From contig LR746274.1 of assembly GCA_902729315.2 (NCBI GenBank), positions 8,078,537 through 8,142,536 of the forward strand: DNA of 64,000 nucleotides. Reading direction: 5' to 3'. The stretch comes from Spirodela intermedia. Lineage: Eukaryota; Streptophyta; Magnoliopsida; Alismatales; Araceae. Shown here in pieces: positions 15,101 through 26,200 of the stretch; positions within the stretch are counted from its first letter, which is position 1; each line of letters starts with the position of its first letter. The notes below the pieces were generated by a model. It made no database searches, had not been told where the DNA came from, and saw nothing but the letters and a program-made list of their open reading frames with translations. A program made the position numbers and the translations under genes.

Positions 15101-18100
15101 CTGGTATATTGTTTATATCTTTTCACGTCCAACTGCTGGAGGGCCCTAGAAACGTTGGATCTTTTTCGTGGGTTTGTTAAGAATATCACTGGAGGGTTGA
15201 AATCTAACATGAAAGATTATAGCAAAAAATTAAAATTTTATCTCAATGTTTCCCCATATTTCCTGATTACTATCTTAGAAACTAATTCTTTTGGATGATA
15301 TAATTGTCTCAGTTTGCTAAAAGTTTGCTTGATGAGAGGCAAAAAGATGAAGCTGGCTCAGCGAACAATGGATTTTATGAGTCTAGGCGTGAATGGATGG
15401 GAAGGAGGCATTTCGTTTTAGCATTTGAAAGGTATTATGGTTGGTGTTGATTGAAGCGTTATTTTGTGTCATTTATTCTCATTGTGTCTTTAGCTTTGTG
15501 CATATATTTGTTTAGGTTCTCATTGAGTTTTAAGAGGGAAAAATGTATACTGCAACTACTTTCTCATTTGTTTTAATGCTATTGGCTGATAAGCGCGGCT
15601 GTATTTTACTGTTATTGCTCAAAATGCTGCTTCTGTAGTATTTGGCTCGTTGGAACATCACCTATTGCATTCTCACAGCTAATTGAGAGAGAGCCTAATT
15701 TTTCACATATGGGATGGTTCAGCGCTACTTATAGGATTTACTTCGATTGACCTGTGTCATGGTTTCAGTATCCCTTGTTACACATGACTGTGTCAGGGAA
15801 GAAACTGAATGTTATTGGACTGAACTTCAGCGAGAAGGCATCTGGTTGTAACCATCATGATGAAGAATTGTGTTATGAGCACAATTCTCTGTTGGCCTCG
15901 GCTAGTTACTGTGGAATAGGATTATTGAGTTTATACTAAACATATCCGAGTCTCAGTGTGGAAATCATTAGCCTTTTATGGATCAAGTTAAAAAAGGAAA
16001 ATTGTATGAGGGTAGGTCCAACTGCATTAGATAAGATTTGTTGTACGGAATGCACCCCAACCCTTGGTACGGAATGCACCCCAACGCTATAACCTGTGAC
16101 AAAAACCCGGAATGGACTTGGTGGTTTAGAACTTGGACTCGAATGTGATTATGCATCTTCCTTGGTGTGAAGTGGTTTAAATGGAAGTAAGTTGGATTTC
16201 AATGTGTATGGATTTTTAGAATTCCATTTTTATTATTATTTTCTTTCCTTCAATATTCGTGTTTATACATGTCCATCTTCTTATGTCTAGATAGACTAAA
16301 TAGGAGGCGCAGTTGGCATATAATGTATATTTACTGTGTTCTCTGTGAGCTGCTTCAGTATTTGTTACTGAATGGTTTTCGTGACCATTCAGTCTGAGGT
16401 GTACAATGCGGCATTATACCGGCATTATACCGGTTCTGAAATTTCCGGTTTACACCCATTTCGTGAACCAATATACGGTCTAAAGCTCCAGAGAGGAGCA
16501 TGAAACATTAGTGAATGTTCGAAAAGTAAACATGATTGAAATTGTGCAGGAGAAGAAGCCTCAAAATGATCGCTGTGAACCTGTGGAATTGGAACTTTTT
16601 CAGGACAAGTGCCCTGTTTAGTAAATGTCTGCGCAGGGTACATGCAATCAGACTGCCACTCTTTGGGCAGAGATCAAGCTGGGTTTTAAAATTCATGAAG
16701 GATATAAATGAAATTACGTGAAGTATATATATCCTCTGTTGAATAAGAAAATTTGACGGACACTTAAGAAATGAGGAGTTTTCTTTATTCAGACATTCTT
16801 GAAAAGTAGTCTTTCCTGCTTCCTCCCTTCTCTTTATCCACGAGTGGGGAAGTCATGCAGGTTGCAGCAGTCAGCAGGATCAGCAGTGGGCCATGGCGGC
16901 AGTTGGTGTCAATTAGGTGTGGGGGATGTCCTTTTATAATATTTTTCTTTCTTCCAACGGCAGTGGCCTTCGGCAGTAAGCCTATGGTGGCTGATGACGA
17001 GGGTGGTAGCAACAGTAAAGTTGGCAATGGTCGGGTCATGATTTTCAATACTCCAACCTCCCCTTCCCCAAAAGAAAAAAAGAGAAAAGTGATGAGGTCT
17101 GGGTTGTCTTTTTCCCTGTACCACGTGTCTAATGCAAATACAAACATTTAACTCAATTTGGTCGGTCCAGATTTGAATGTCCGGAATATGTTTTCACTGA
17201 CTTACCTTATATTAACAACCTATTACTAGTTTAATTTTCACTGGCATTCATGCTTTGATACCTTTGTTATTCTTTGTTTATTTTTGCACAGAAATATTTT
17301 ACATGGATTAGGATTTCATTATTTTCGAAAGTTGGGTATATTCAAATATCTTCATTTGTCTTCCATTGATGGCTTCTTAATCTCGTGTTTCTTTTCTTGC
17401 TGATATTATTTGTCTTGAAGTTTCTGAATTTCTCGTTTTCTTGATCAAAATTCTCAGTTCATCTTCGGAAGTGTTCAAAATATTTCGCCCTGCTGTTGGT
17501 GAAGCGCTGAGGTACATAAATCTCTATGCATTTCTTTAAAGTCGTGAAACTACTGGTGCCATTATTTTCCAATATTCTCATGATTTACAGGGAAATGCCT
17601 TATTCTGAGCTCAAAAGTAAATACCGAAAGGTCTCTTCAATTGAGAATGCTCACGCAGGTTGGCAAGACGAGTATGACATATCATGTAGACAGGTAAATC
17701 CGACGGAAATATCTGATGAAATAATCAACTATCCAGTTCTTTCTCATTTTAATGCACAAAATTTAACTGAATTACTATTTTGCCTTCTGAGTCGGCTATT
17801 GTATTTGGCTTCTCGACCTACTTTTTTTAAAATGTCACATTGAAGCTTTGATATTGGCATACTATCTTTCTCAACTTCTCAAAGGAAAAAGGCATGCTAT
17901 ATTTTCTTCAATCAACTTGCGGTCTTTTCCTAGGCCCAAAAAACCAGGGTTTATTGACATTTGTAATTAGGCTTAAAGAAATGCGACATGGTTAATGATG
18001 TCTGAATATGTAGGGTGGTCCTAGATACTGTATAGGCCATGTAGAATACCCTGTATGGAGATATGACGATGCTTGCACGAAACTTGATTATTTTCATTGA

Positions 18101-20880
18101 ATTATTCATTAGTGCTGGATGCTTCAATGTAACCTCAACGCCAAGGATTTAAGACTATTCCATACTTCTCCTGGAGCATTTACAGTTACAAGGTTTTCTC
18201 TGTTTCAGAAGTTCTGTTCATATACCTAGTGTAAGACAACACTGATAGGCATGATCCTGTCAACCACAGCTATGAGAATAATCATGGTAATGGGACTTCT
18301 GGGCAAACACCTAAAAGTGCCGAGGAATATGGTGGGATGTAAATCATTTCATGAAAGGCAGGTTAGCAGGGAGGGAACGCATATTCTCAACGTCAAGAAA
18401 ATCTCCCTTGCGGTATTGGTGAGTGCATCAAATCATTATTAAGGAGCTCGTTCTCGTGTGATCAGTGAGGTGGCTTAACTAGATTAAAACTAGAGAACAC
18501 TGACCATGCTTTTTGGGTGTCCGTTATACTCGAATGTGCTGTTCTTTTGGCTGGATGGTGTTTCTAGATACCGGAAGAATTGTGTAGACAGTGGCAAGGT
18601 GGGAGCATGAAGGCTCAATTGGTTAGTGGGTGAGTTGGAAAAAAAAAAACGATCCCCCTTGCAAGCAGAAAGCTTAAGATGGGGGATTAAATATGGATAA
18701 GGTTGGGTGGGCATGGGCGTGTACTATCTTGGAAAACAAGAGAGGATTAATCATTCCCAGTGATGAGATTTGAAGAATAGATGTCATTGGTCATCAAATT
18801 TTTTCTCATATTCATGTTGCCTCTTGCAAGGATGTTTGCGAGATTGTAGGTAAGTACAAACAATGGGGACCTCCTTCCACGTGGATGGGTAAAATTACAT
18901 TGACTGACTTTCTTTCCTAGGTGTGACTAGCTAAATATGAGAATCTGGTGAGAACATGAAATGGACGTGTCATCATATATGGCCCGCCAAGTGGCATCCC
19001 TAGGTTATGAACTTTGATTTGAGTCCAGAAACTTGTCGCAACACGACTAAGGATCACATTCAACATGATAGGATCACAAAAATTCTCTTCAGTATCTGAA
19101 ATATTTAGTCATAAATTCTAGCCAGCCTGGATCGATGGAACATTACAATATGAATAGACTGGAAAAAATATCCATACATTGCTATATTTTTTATGTTCTG
19201 ATGGTTGTGCACTGATCTTTGTCAAAGTTTTCAGAGTTAACTGATTCATTCTGTTACAGTGTATGCATGGGCCCAAATGCAGACTTGCAGGTTACTGTAC
19301 AGTTGGAAGAAGATTGCAAGAGGTCAATGTGTTGGGGGGCCTCATTCTTCCTGTCTGGGGTACTATTGAGAAAGCCCTCTCTAAGCAGGTACTGACTTCT
19401 TTTCGGGAGCATTTTGGTCAACCTTTCATTTTATTTGATTTTTCTTAATTTCGCAATATACCTTTTAGTTACTGTGGTGCTCAAGGCTTCAACGTACTGG
19501 AATCATATTCACTTTATGGAATAACCATTTCATTTGATGCAGTTCCAGTTCTTGCTCCGTGAGCCATTGGTACATGTGACAAATTATTTCTTGTATTGCA
19601 TCTGGAAGGCATTATTTATAATAAAAGGGCTGCCTCTAAATCTCAAGAATTTTACAATATTGAATCCCCTAGAAACAGCTATTCTGAGAAGCTTTCAATT
19701 TGGAAGGAGTAAAATTCATTATATAATTTCATTTAAAAAAAAATTGCTTCACGAAAAATGCACAACGAGTTGCATTTTTGGTCATCAAAGTATCATATAA
19801 AAAGTAGATACTTTCAACTTTTGAACTTATGGTTTGAACACGTCCTCAGGTACCTGAAATAGATTAGGATTGTGCCTTTTTTGTTGGTTAGAACATTATA
19901 CCTGGTGAGATGAAGCTGGTTTTCCGATTTTGTTGGTTAGGATTTTCCAATTACTAAAAGCAACTGGACCATCATGAATTGAGATTTTTCTATTGAAAAA
20001 TTAAGTCGGATTTCCTTTCTTGTGGCTAATTCCTCTGTAACGTGTGACCTTCTCCATGACTTCTACAGACAATTTTGTTTCATAGAATCTATCTCATAAA
20101 GGATCGTATGATGTCGACTAACGCCATGTATCTATATCAACAGGTTTAACACACACGAATAAAAATCCATCATTTACTTTAAAATTTTCAACATTATTAC
20201 TCTGCTCTGTGCTACCCACTATAAACTGATTATGTCTTCTGAAAGGAACAATGCGTCTGGTTAATCTCCCATGATTTATCTTTACTTGATTCATATTGCT
20301 CTCTTTTTCCCACTAGATGAATAATATTTCTTAATCATGGTCTTCAGTCCCGACAAAGCCACAAGAGAATACGCGTTGTTCGGTTGGAAACAACCGTGGA
20401 CCATAAGAGAGTGGTTGGACTTCTCATCCCCAATGCAGCTGTAGAAGCAGTGCTTCAAGGTACTTGCCCGAATTCATTGCTGAAACTCTGTCGTCAGATT
20501 ATGCAACTATGAAACTCCAAACCTTAAATATTATAAAATCTTTCTCTCCCACTCCCACTACGCCTTCCACACGATTTAATCTTTGCTATGATGTGGAGCG
20601 CGAATTCTGATTTTTTTTTTTTTTTGAAAAATACAATCTAAAACTTGCAGATTTCAGTTAACTCTGCAAATTATCTTGGAGGAATCCGCAGCTGGATAGC
20701 GTGCGGCTCACCTGAAAACCTCCCTCTGTCTTCATCACCATTTCCAAGGAAAAAAAAAGAAAAAGAATATCTAAATTGCTCAAGAAACTCGTTCCAAAAA
20801 AAAAAAAAAAAAATTCTAACTCTGGGTTTTTGGTGGTTGCTGTCACAGATTTATCCTGGGTTGAGGAAATCGATGACTGA
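146..20880 (+). CDS. FGT1: FORGETTER1 / Strawberry notch homolog, 5'-partial, 27 exons
   Basis: Exons read: 146-327, 462-539, 646-778, 5998-6058, 6139-6220, 6567-6695, 6805-6948, 7071-7170, 7256-7384, 8250-8320, 8393-8565, 8669-8762, 10297-10394, 10473-10608, 10759-10865, 12641-12736, 12844-12931, 13011-13131, 14281-14392, 14471-14594, 14665-14742, 15313-15431, 17458-17511, 17591-17693, 19260-19388, 20348-20459, 20849-20880. All junctions keep frame, giving 960 codons and a TGA at 20878-20880. What is seen: a DECH Walker-B box split by the first intron, [11 protein letters not shown] in exon 3, a PHD finger, then helicase-C motifs ([26 protein letters not shown]), and a 10-residue acidic C-terminus ending EEIDD. 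Known for the family: Arabidopsis FGT1 is a nuclear helicase-like protein that helps maintain nucleosome-depleted chromatin at heat-stress memory genes. The N-terminal part lies left of base 1. No internal stop or frameshift was seen, so the gene looks intact despite the large insert in its third intron. Identification is from memory of the family and is strong over most exons. Confidence 0.93.
1240..1411 (-). repeat. Candidate 3' LTR of the copia element (partial)
   Basis: On the minus strand, a purine-rich stretch (GATGGGAG) directly after the RNase H stop is followed by TGATGAGACATAATC, a plausible TG-starting LTR. A TATA-like motif (AGTATAAATACTAG) lies near 1350. The far end near 1240 is a guess from a CA dinucleotide. 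No second copy exists in the window to confirm it. Confidence 0.4.
1240..4420 (-). mobile_element. Decayed Ty1/copia retrotransposon inside an FGT1 intron
   Basis: Read on the minus strand, broken frames give copia pol in order. GAG-pre-integrase comes first (about 4420-4010, with CNVCELSKH), followed by a poorly preserved integrase stretch. Reverse transcriptase is next (about 2900-2050, with [25 protein letters not shown] and [16 protein letters not shown]), then RNase H (1853-1422, with the [14 protein letters not shown] and FYCDNKSAI motifs). Stops and frameshifts are frequent, so it is inactive. The RT active-site box reads YVDN instead of YVDD. Orientation is opposite to the host gene. 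No matching second LTR was found at the upstream side, so the element is probably 5'-truncated. Confidence 0.9.
4694..5514. repeat. Large imperfect inverted repeat, arms about 205 bp, spacer about 410 bp
   Basis: The left arm (about 4694-4902) and the reverse complement of the right arm (about 5311-5514) share long matched blocks, including AGGGTCTGAACAT, AGCAAGATAGAGCTGC and a 30-bp perfect block around CCTCGAGGTACC. Overall identity is around 80 per cent by eye. It lies between the copia remnant and the next FGT1 exon. Short frames in the arms are open but broken, and I did not recognise a protein. It may be two head-to-head copies of one retroelement gag fragment. Confidence 0.82.
8250..8565 (+). 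other. PHD finger encoded by two FGT1 exons
   Basis: Exons 8250-8320 and 8393-8565 encode a C4HC3 zinc finger. CDVCN opens it, RCSCC and HFHPSC follow, and WSCHSC closes it. It sits between the two helicase-like halves, as in plant FGT1. PHD fingers of this type usually read histone tails; that role here is inference. All eight ligands are present. Confidence 0.88.
8763..10296. other. FGT1 intron of 1.5 kb with nothing recognised
   Basis: AT-rich intron between the exon ending in IIDQ and the exon starting [10 protein letters not shown] see no coding similarity, tandem repeat or RNA gene in it. Confidence 0.6.
11620..11890 (+). repeat. Dispersed repeat element, copy 1 (FGT1 intron)
   Basis: This block matches the reverse complement of 55797-56045. 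Shared blocks include GGGAAACCACCTC, GATCTTTCCCAATATACC and TTCCTGTGATGACCATC. Inside it, a palindromic segment (GTGATGaccatCATCAC type) followed by CATACATGGTGCA is present twice, 78 bp apart (from 11748 and 11826). Similarity does not extend beyond the stated limits, which are approximate. No coding capacity was recognised. Confidence 0.75.
15432..19259. other. Large FGT1 introns 15432-17457 and 17694-19259 (small exons 17458-17511 and 17591-17693 between)
   Basis: Apart from the two short exons, I recognise no gene here. A 16785-17150 stretch has open frames on both strands, but it is low-complexity and lacks family similarity. A short duplicated phrase (GGTACGGAATGCACCCCAAC) occurs twice at about 16040-16085. 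Confidence 0.5.
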
Positions 20881-21211
20881 GATCCGTGTATAGGTCAACC
20901 ATCTGTATTCACAGGTCAAAGATCATAGCAAGGTGCAAGAAAAAAACAAGACTGGTCCTCTTCTGATGCTATTTTGTTCTCAATGTTCCTTTTTGGAATC
21001 CGACTAAATAGTAAGGTGCGGATTCTGTTCTCGATATTCTCCTGGAATCCGGCGTGTATCTATCTACCTAGATGAACAGAAGAGAAGCTCAGTTGTGGGG
21101 AAGATGAAGAGCTCAAGTACTTGTGTATCATCTTGTAATTAGAGTGAAAACCTGGTGCTTTCCTTGTTCAGTGTGCCTTCTCAATGCCAACGATCTGAAG
21201 CAGCAAATAAA
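20881..21211 (+). other. Probable FGT1 3' UTR with an AATAAA signal
   Basis: The sequence after the TGA at 20880 has no further coding similarity. AATAAA occurs at 21206-21211, followed by T-rich DNA including a long T run near 21260-21280. The 3' end position is inferred from this signal only. Confidence 0.45.
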
Positions 21212-22022
21212 CTGTGCCACTCAAGATGATGCCAAATCTGGATGATTGTTGTTAGCTTTTTTTTTTTTTTTTTTTTTTTGGAAAAGAGAAGAGTTTGTAG
21301 ATTAATATTTGAAAATATGTAATTTTATGATTTTTTTATCTGAAATTCCCTTTTAACCCTTTCTTGCTTTGTCAGTGTGCATTATGGGCATGGAGTCTCA
21401 TTGAAGATGATGGGAAATCTAGATTTTTTCTGTTAGTTGTCTATTTTTGGTATAACTCTTCAGGTTGAAGTTTACTAAATATAGAATTTTCCCAATTTAT
21501 TGTTTAGAAAGTAGCCCTTTGACCTTATATTGTTCATCATTCATCGTGTTTGCAGCTTTTAAAATGCCATTCGAATTTTTGTTTAGTCTGTTTTTTTTAG
21601 AAAGAACGAACTTTTTTTACTACATATTAGTACAGATTTGGGTTTGTCATGTCATCGTTGACCATCGTGTTTGCAGAGTCTACAATCTGCATCACCAGAT
21701 GTAAGGGGTTGACTTTCAGGCTTGTGGACTAAACTGGACTAAGCATAGGCAGGGGATTTTGTGGCCCCACCAAGCGTTGGCCAAACAGGGCAAAGAGGAG
21801 AGTATATGGGCCCACTGATAAGTCTTGGCTACACGTGGGAAGGGTAGTGAGTCTTCGTGAGCCCCTTGTAGCGGGAAAGCGGTCCATCTAATAGTTAATA
21901 CATCGATACTGAAAATTTTAAAAAAAGAAAACAGAAAAATATGAAACAGATAGTTACTTATTTTTACTGATTTGGATTTGCCTAGCTTGATAAAGAAAGA
22001 GAATGGAGGAAGAAAAGAGAAT

Positions 22023-22067
<45 letters not shown>

Positions 22068-23213
22068 GTTGAGAACCTTGGTTCATTTTTCTCTTAGTGT
22101 ACACGCTAACTTAATGCAGTTCACGCTCGTAGACACAATGGAGCACAATAGCTTGCAGTGGTTAATCCATGAAGATTTGTTGATTTCGCATTGATATTTT
22201 CTATGGGCAAATCACAAGTAGATTAAGAGTTGCGCAAGGGATTAAAAACAAGGTTGGGAAAATATTAGAGTTAATCCTAAGCTTCATAATCCACAACACA
22301 GACTAATTTACGATCAGTGATATTATTTGAGGTATTTTTCTTAAACTATTTGTTAATATAATAATATATTAATTTGTGAACTCACTTAGATGAGTTACAC
22401 AACAGAAAAATGCACGATTTAAGGGTAAAATAACTTGTTTTTTTTTTTTTTTTACTTGTAAGTTTACATTTTAGGCAAATGAAAAAATCTCTCACCCATT
22501 TAGAGCTTTTAACTTCTCACTTATTTGCAAGAAGTTTCTTGACTCATTTGATATGAGAAATGAGTAGATCTATATATATTATGGGAGTGAGTCTACTAAA
22601 AAATGACTCAAATAATTTTATCACTGTAGAAGATGAGTTGACTCATTTAGCAAGAACAAAATATAGTTTTATGCTAGCCTTTAGTAAAAGACATGTGGGT
22701 GGTAAAATGATCTTTTATGTTGCAAAAAAGTAATTGAACCATTTGTGACTGTTTATTAAATTATAAATATTATAATCTAACTTATGGATTAGTCTTCTAA
22801 TTTTTAGGGCTTATCATTTAAAGTGTTTTTCATTCCACACTTAATTGTAAGAATAGGGGTTGACTTATGAGTGAACTCATATGTAGAGAAAGGAGGTCAA
22901 GGTGTGTTGACACATGAAAAAATTGATATAATAAGGTTATTATTAGAAAAGTAAATCCAAGAGGGGGATCAAAACAAAAATAATTTTTCATGGTATTATT
23001 CTCCTCAAAGAAATCCAAACAGGGCACTCTAATTTTACAAGCTAATATTTAATCCAAACGCCAATAGGGATCCAAAGAGGGCCACTTCACCCACTCCATC
23101 CTATTCTTGTTCCTCCCAATAAAATCATAAGTCATTTCTATGCATGGGGAGTTGTTCTACAAGTACTTTTTCTTTCTTTGGTACTAAATTGCTCACATCC
23201 CTCTTCTTAGTCT
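21212..23213. other. Intergenic region between convergent FGT1 and SANT-protein genes
   Basis: No gene recognised. It contains poly-T runs (about 21260-21280 and 22437-22453), the GA microsatellite listed separately, and AT-rich DNA with several near-repeated GACTCA/TGAGTC-containing phrases (22380-22640) that may be a worn transposon. The GAATCCAAACAGGGC-type wording near 23010-23080 resembles termini of plant DNA transposons, but I found no matching inverted end. Confidence 0.5.
22027..22063. repeat. (GA)n microsatellite
   Basis: An uninterrupted GA dinucleotide run of about 37 bp in the intergenic space downstream of FGT1. Confidence 0.97.
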
Positions 23214-26200
23214 TCAAGGGTCAACATCTTTCCTCAAGGTGATGTCCATAGCCATCTCACCATTTGGCGATCCTCGAGTCATTCCCAATCCTTCGGTGGC
23301 AGTTTTGACAACCAGAGCCACATCCTCTGTAGTGTTTAAAAATGGCATCTCTGACTTTGCTGTTTCAGGATCTGCTGCTGTTGGGCTGTCACCAAATTCA
23401 ACAGCCTCCCCTGCATCCTCTCTCTTCACCATTCCAGGATCGGTCCCCTCTGGGCTCCTGGCTACATCCTTAAAATCACCAGTTTGATACACACAGATCT
23501 TGTCATCCGAGTCCGTATCCATGTTTTTCACAAGATCCTCCTGATCACAAGAGATGATCTCCTCAGGGGTCTTGTTCTCCACCTGTGGCGAGCCATCGCT
23601 CGAGTCAAGGGCCACTACAGCACTCCTGGGTTCCACATTTCCCTCTGCATCGGTGCACGAGGGGCTTGCTGGGGAGAGCTCAGGCTGTGACTGCTCTGCA
23701 GGCTGATTTGCAGCCGTGGCATCAGAGGAAGGAGAAGGTTGACCAGATAACCCACATGCTCCTTGATGGGTCGAAGGTCTGGAACCAAGAGGAGACGTTG
23801 CAGCCTCTTTTGGTGAGATTGGAGTCTTTGTGCAGCGAATACTCACAGGAGGTAGAGCCTTTGTAGCTGGAATTGATGAACTGGGCAGGGCTCCACCGGG
23901 CCTGATATGGACGGCATTCTTAGACTGCGCTGCTTTGAAGTGAGAAGCGGCGGTGGAAGGAGGGGCGATCCGGCCGCCAGCAGCAATGGCGGCTGCCTGT
24001 ATGATACTACTGGGCCCTCCCAGGGACTTCACTGTAACTGCAGGCACCTTTGGGTTGACTCGAGGCTTACTTGGAGGGTGGTTCAAAGCGACTACCTTTT
24101 GTGAAGTTGTCGGGTTGCCGGGCTGCGGCGACTGATTTGGTGCCTCTGAAGAGGAAACTGCCGCTGGGTCAGACCCGGAGGCAGTTGAAGGTGCAGATGA
24201 ACCGGCAGCATCTGTTGATTGTAGGGCACCTGTTTCAATTATACTGGAGTCTGATTATTCTCAATAACTAGGAATATGTCAAATTGCTCATGCAATCATC
24301 TCAATTGATAAGGATAATAGCAGAGCATAAATGGCAATAAAGCCTCCAAAGTAAGAGTAATCTTCAATCCATGTGTTACTACTTTAGGAATCTTTCCCCC
24401 ATGTGTATACTCCTTCAGGGAAAAGAAAGTCCTGTATTGTCATTTCAATGCGGTGTATCTTACAATCACAGGTTTATCTCTCTAGAAACTATAAGAGACA
24501 GCAGCAATTTATGGAGAGACTCAATAGAAGCTAAAAATATAAAAGATGATCACCAGTAGTCCCCGGGCGTCTTGTTGACAAGGCCCCAATTATAGGCATC
24601 TTGATGGCCATATTGACTGCCTGCCATGTCGCCATGTGTGCCTCGGTTGGTGCAGAGCCAGGTGGATTACAACCACTTCCTACATTCAAGTTGGCTCGTT
24701 TCTTTCTAATAATAGACCATCTCTGCAAAATTATTCAAATATCATCATAAGTGGAATATAATCATCCTAAACAAAAGGTAGTTAAGTTTGTATTTCAACA
24801 TGGAATTTTTATGTACCTAATGATTGGGAAGCACGTGGGTTATCTTTTTATAGAAATGTTTAATGTAAAAATGATGGCAATCGGGGCAATTAGAGCTGAA
24901 TCTGAGGAAGCTAGGGCTGGTGAGAATATATTCTAATAGCATAGATGCAAAAAGCAATGATAGGTAGAATGAGATGATGAGGGCCATGGTGGATGCCAAA
25001 GACCCAGAACATGGGAATATATCGCATGATCTTGTTTAAAAAAAAAAAGAACCAGAACCGAAAATGGTTTACAAAGATTCATTTATAAATGAATTAGATG
25101 AGGGAAACTGATTTAAACAGATGGATAGCTAGAATGAGATGACAAGTGGCATGGTACATGTAAAAGGAAAGGAAGATAGGAATATGTCCTATGAGCTTGT
25201 TTGAAACATGGACCTGCATAGGCCATCAGAAATAGCTGTAAATAAAATTTTCAGATTGGTTAAATGGCAGAAATAATATGCTTCGCACGCATTCATCTCC
25301 ACCATTAAGATCGAATGGCCTTGAATCAAGAAGAACACCAAAGAATCATCAAGCCTAAATCTGGTTGAAGAGATTCACCTGAATCTGGGATTCAACTATG
25401 AAGAGAAGACCTAGGCAGGTTTTTGTGGAAACTTAATTCAGAAGTTCAGAGATGAATTTTATCGGTCTTACCACTTGCCAGACACGAACTATCTGAAGGC
25501 AAGTAGTCTGAGGAAAAACAATGGTGAGCTTGGGAAGAAACGCACCTATAATGTTAGAAACACAAATATGATTACAGTCTGCTTCTTTTGGATCCAATAG
25601 CCATTCCCATGCCCAGGTAAATCATAGTGAATAAGTGAGGCGGTCCTGCTTATCCCTCAATCAAGATAGACAATAAACTAGTATAATGGATGCAAAGTTT
25701 CCCACAGAGCATGATAAAGTACTAAAAGGGAAAGAGAGATCATCAATTTGTCAACTACAAACAAAGTAAACGTAATAAGTCAAACGTAGGAAATAAAATT
25801 AGTAAGATGTTCATGCGGTTATACATCTACTTTTCACAACAACAAAAAAAACTAGACTTCAGTTTAGATAACCTGAGACAGCTGTGAAGCGGTTCTGTCA
25901 TGCTTAAAGTCTCCTTTCAGAATATTTGCCCAGTTCCCTTCGCCACACTTGTCCACAGCAGCGATAAGCTCCAAATCCTCCTCTTTCGTCCATAATTTTC
26001 TTTTCTTTTTCGCAGGTCCAGTTGCACCTACAGTTCCATTCCCATCCACCATTTCTGTTGATTGCGCAGCTGTCTGCAGTTGCCTGTGAGCAGATAACAT
26101 CATGGTGTTACCTCCACGATTATATCGTGTGAGTTTGTTATCAGACAAAGTATACGATGCCTGCCCGTTAGATGTGTTCGTAGACAAAGGAGCCTCAGCA

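Noticed and set aside
16785-17151. Overlapping 98- to 120-codon frames on both strands
   Set aside because: They lie inside an FGT1 intron, are low-complexity, and match no family I know.
22200-23080. MITE or MULE
   Set aside because: Some phrases resemble plant transposon ends, but I could not find paired terminal inverted repeats or a target duplication.
23239-24135. Several plus-strand open frames of 60-90 codons
   Set aside because: They are shadows of the large last exon of the minus-strand SANT gene and have no start context or similarity of their own.
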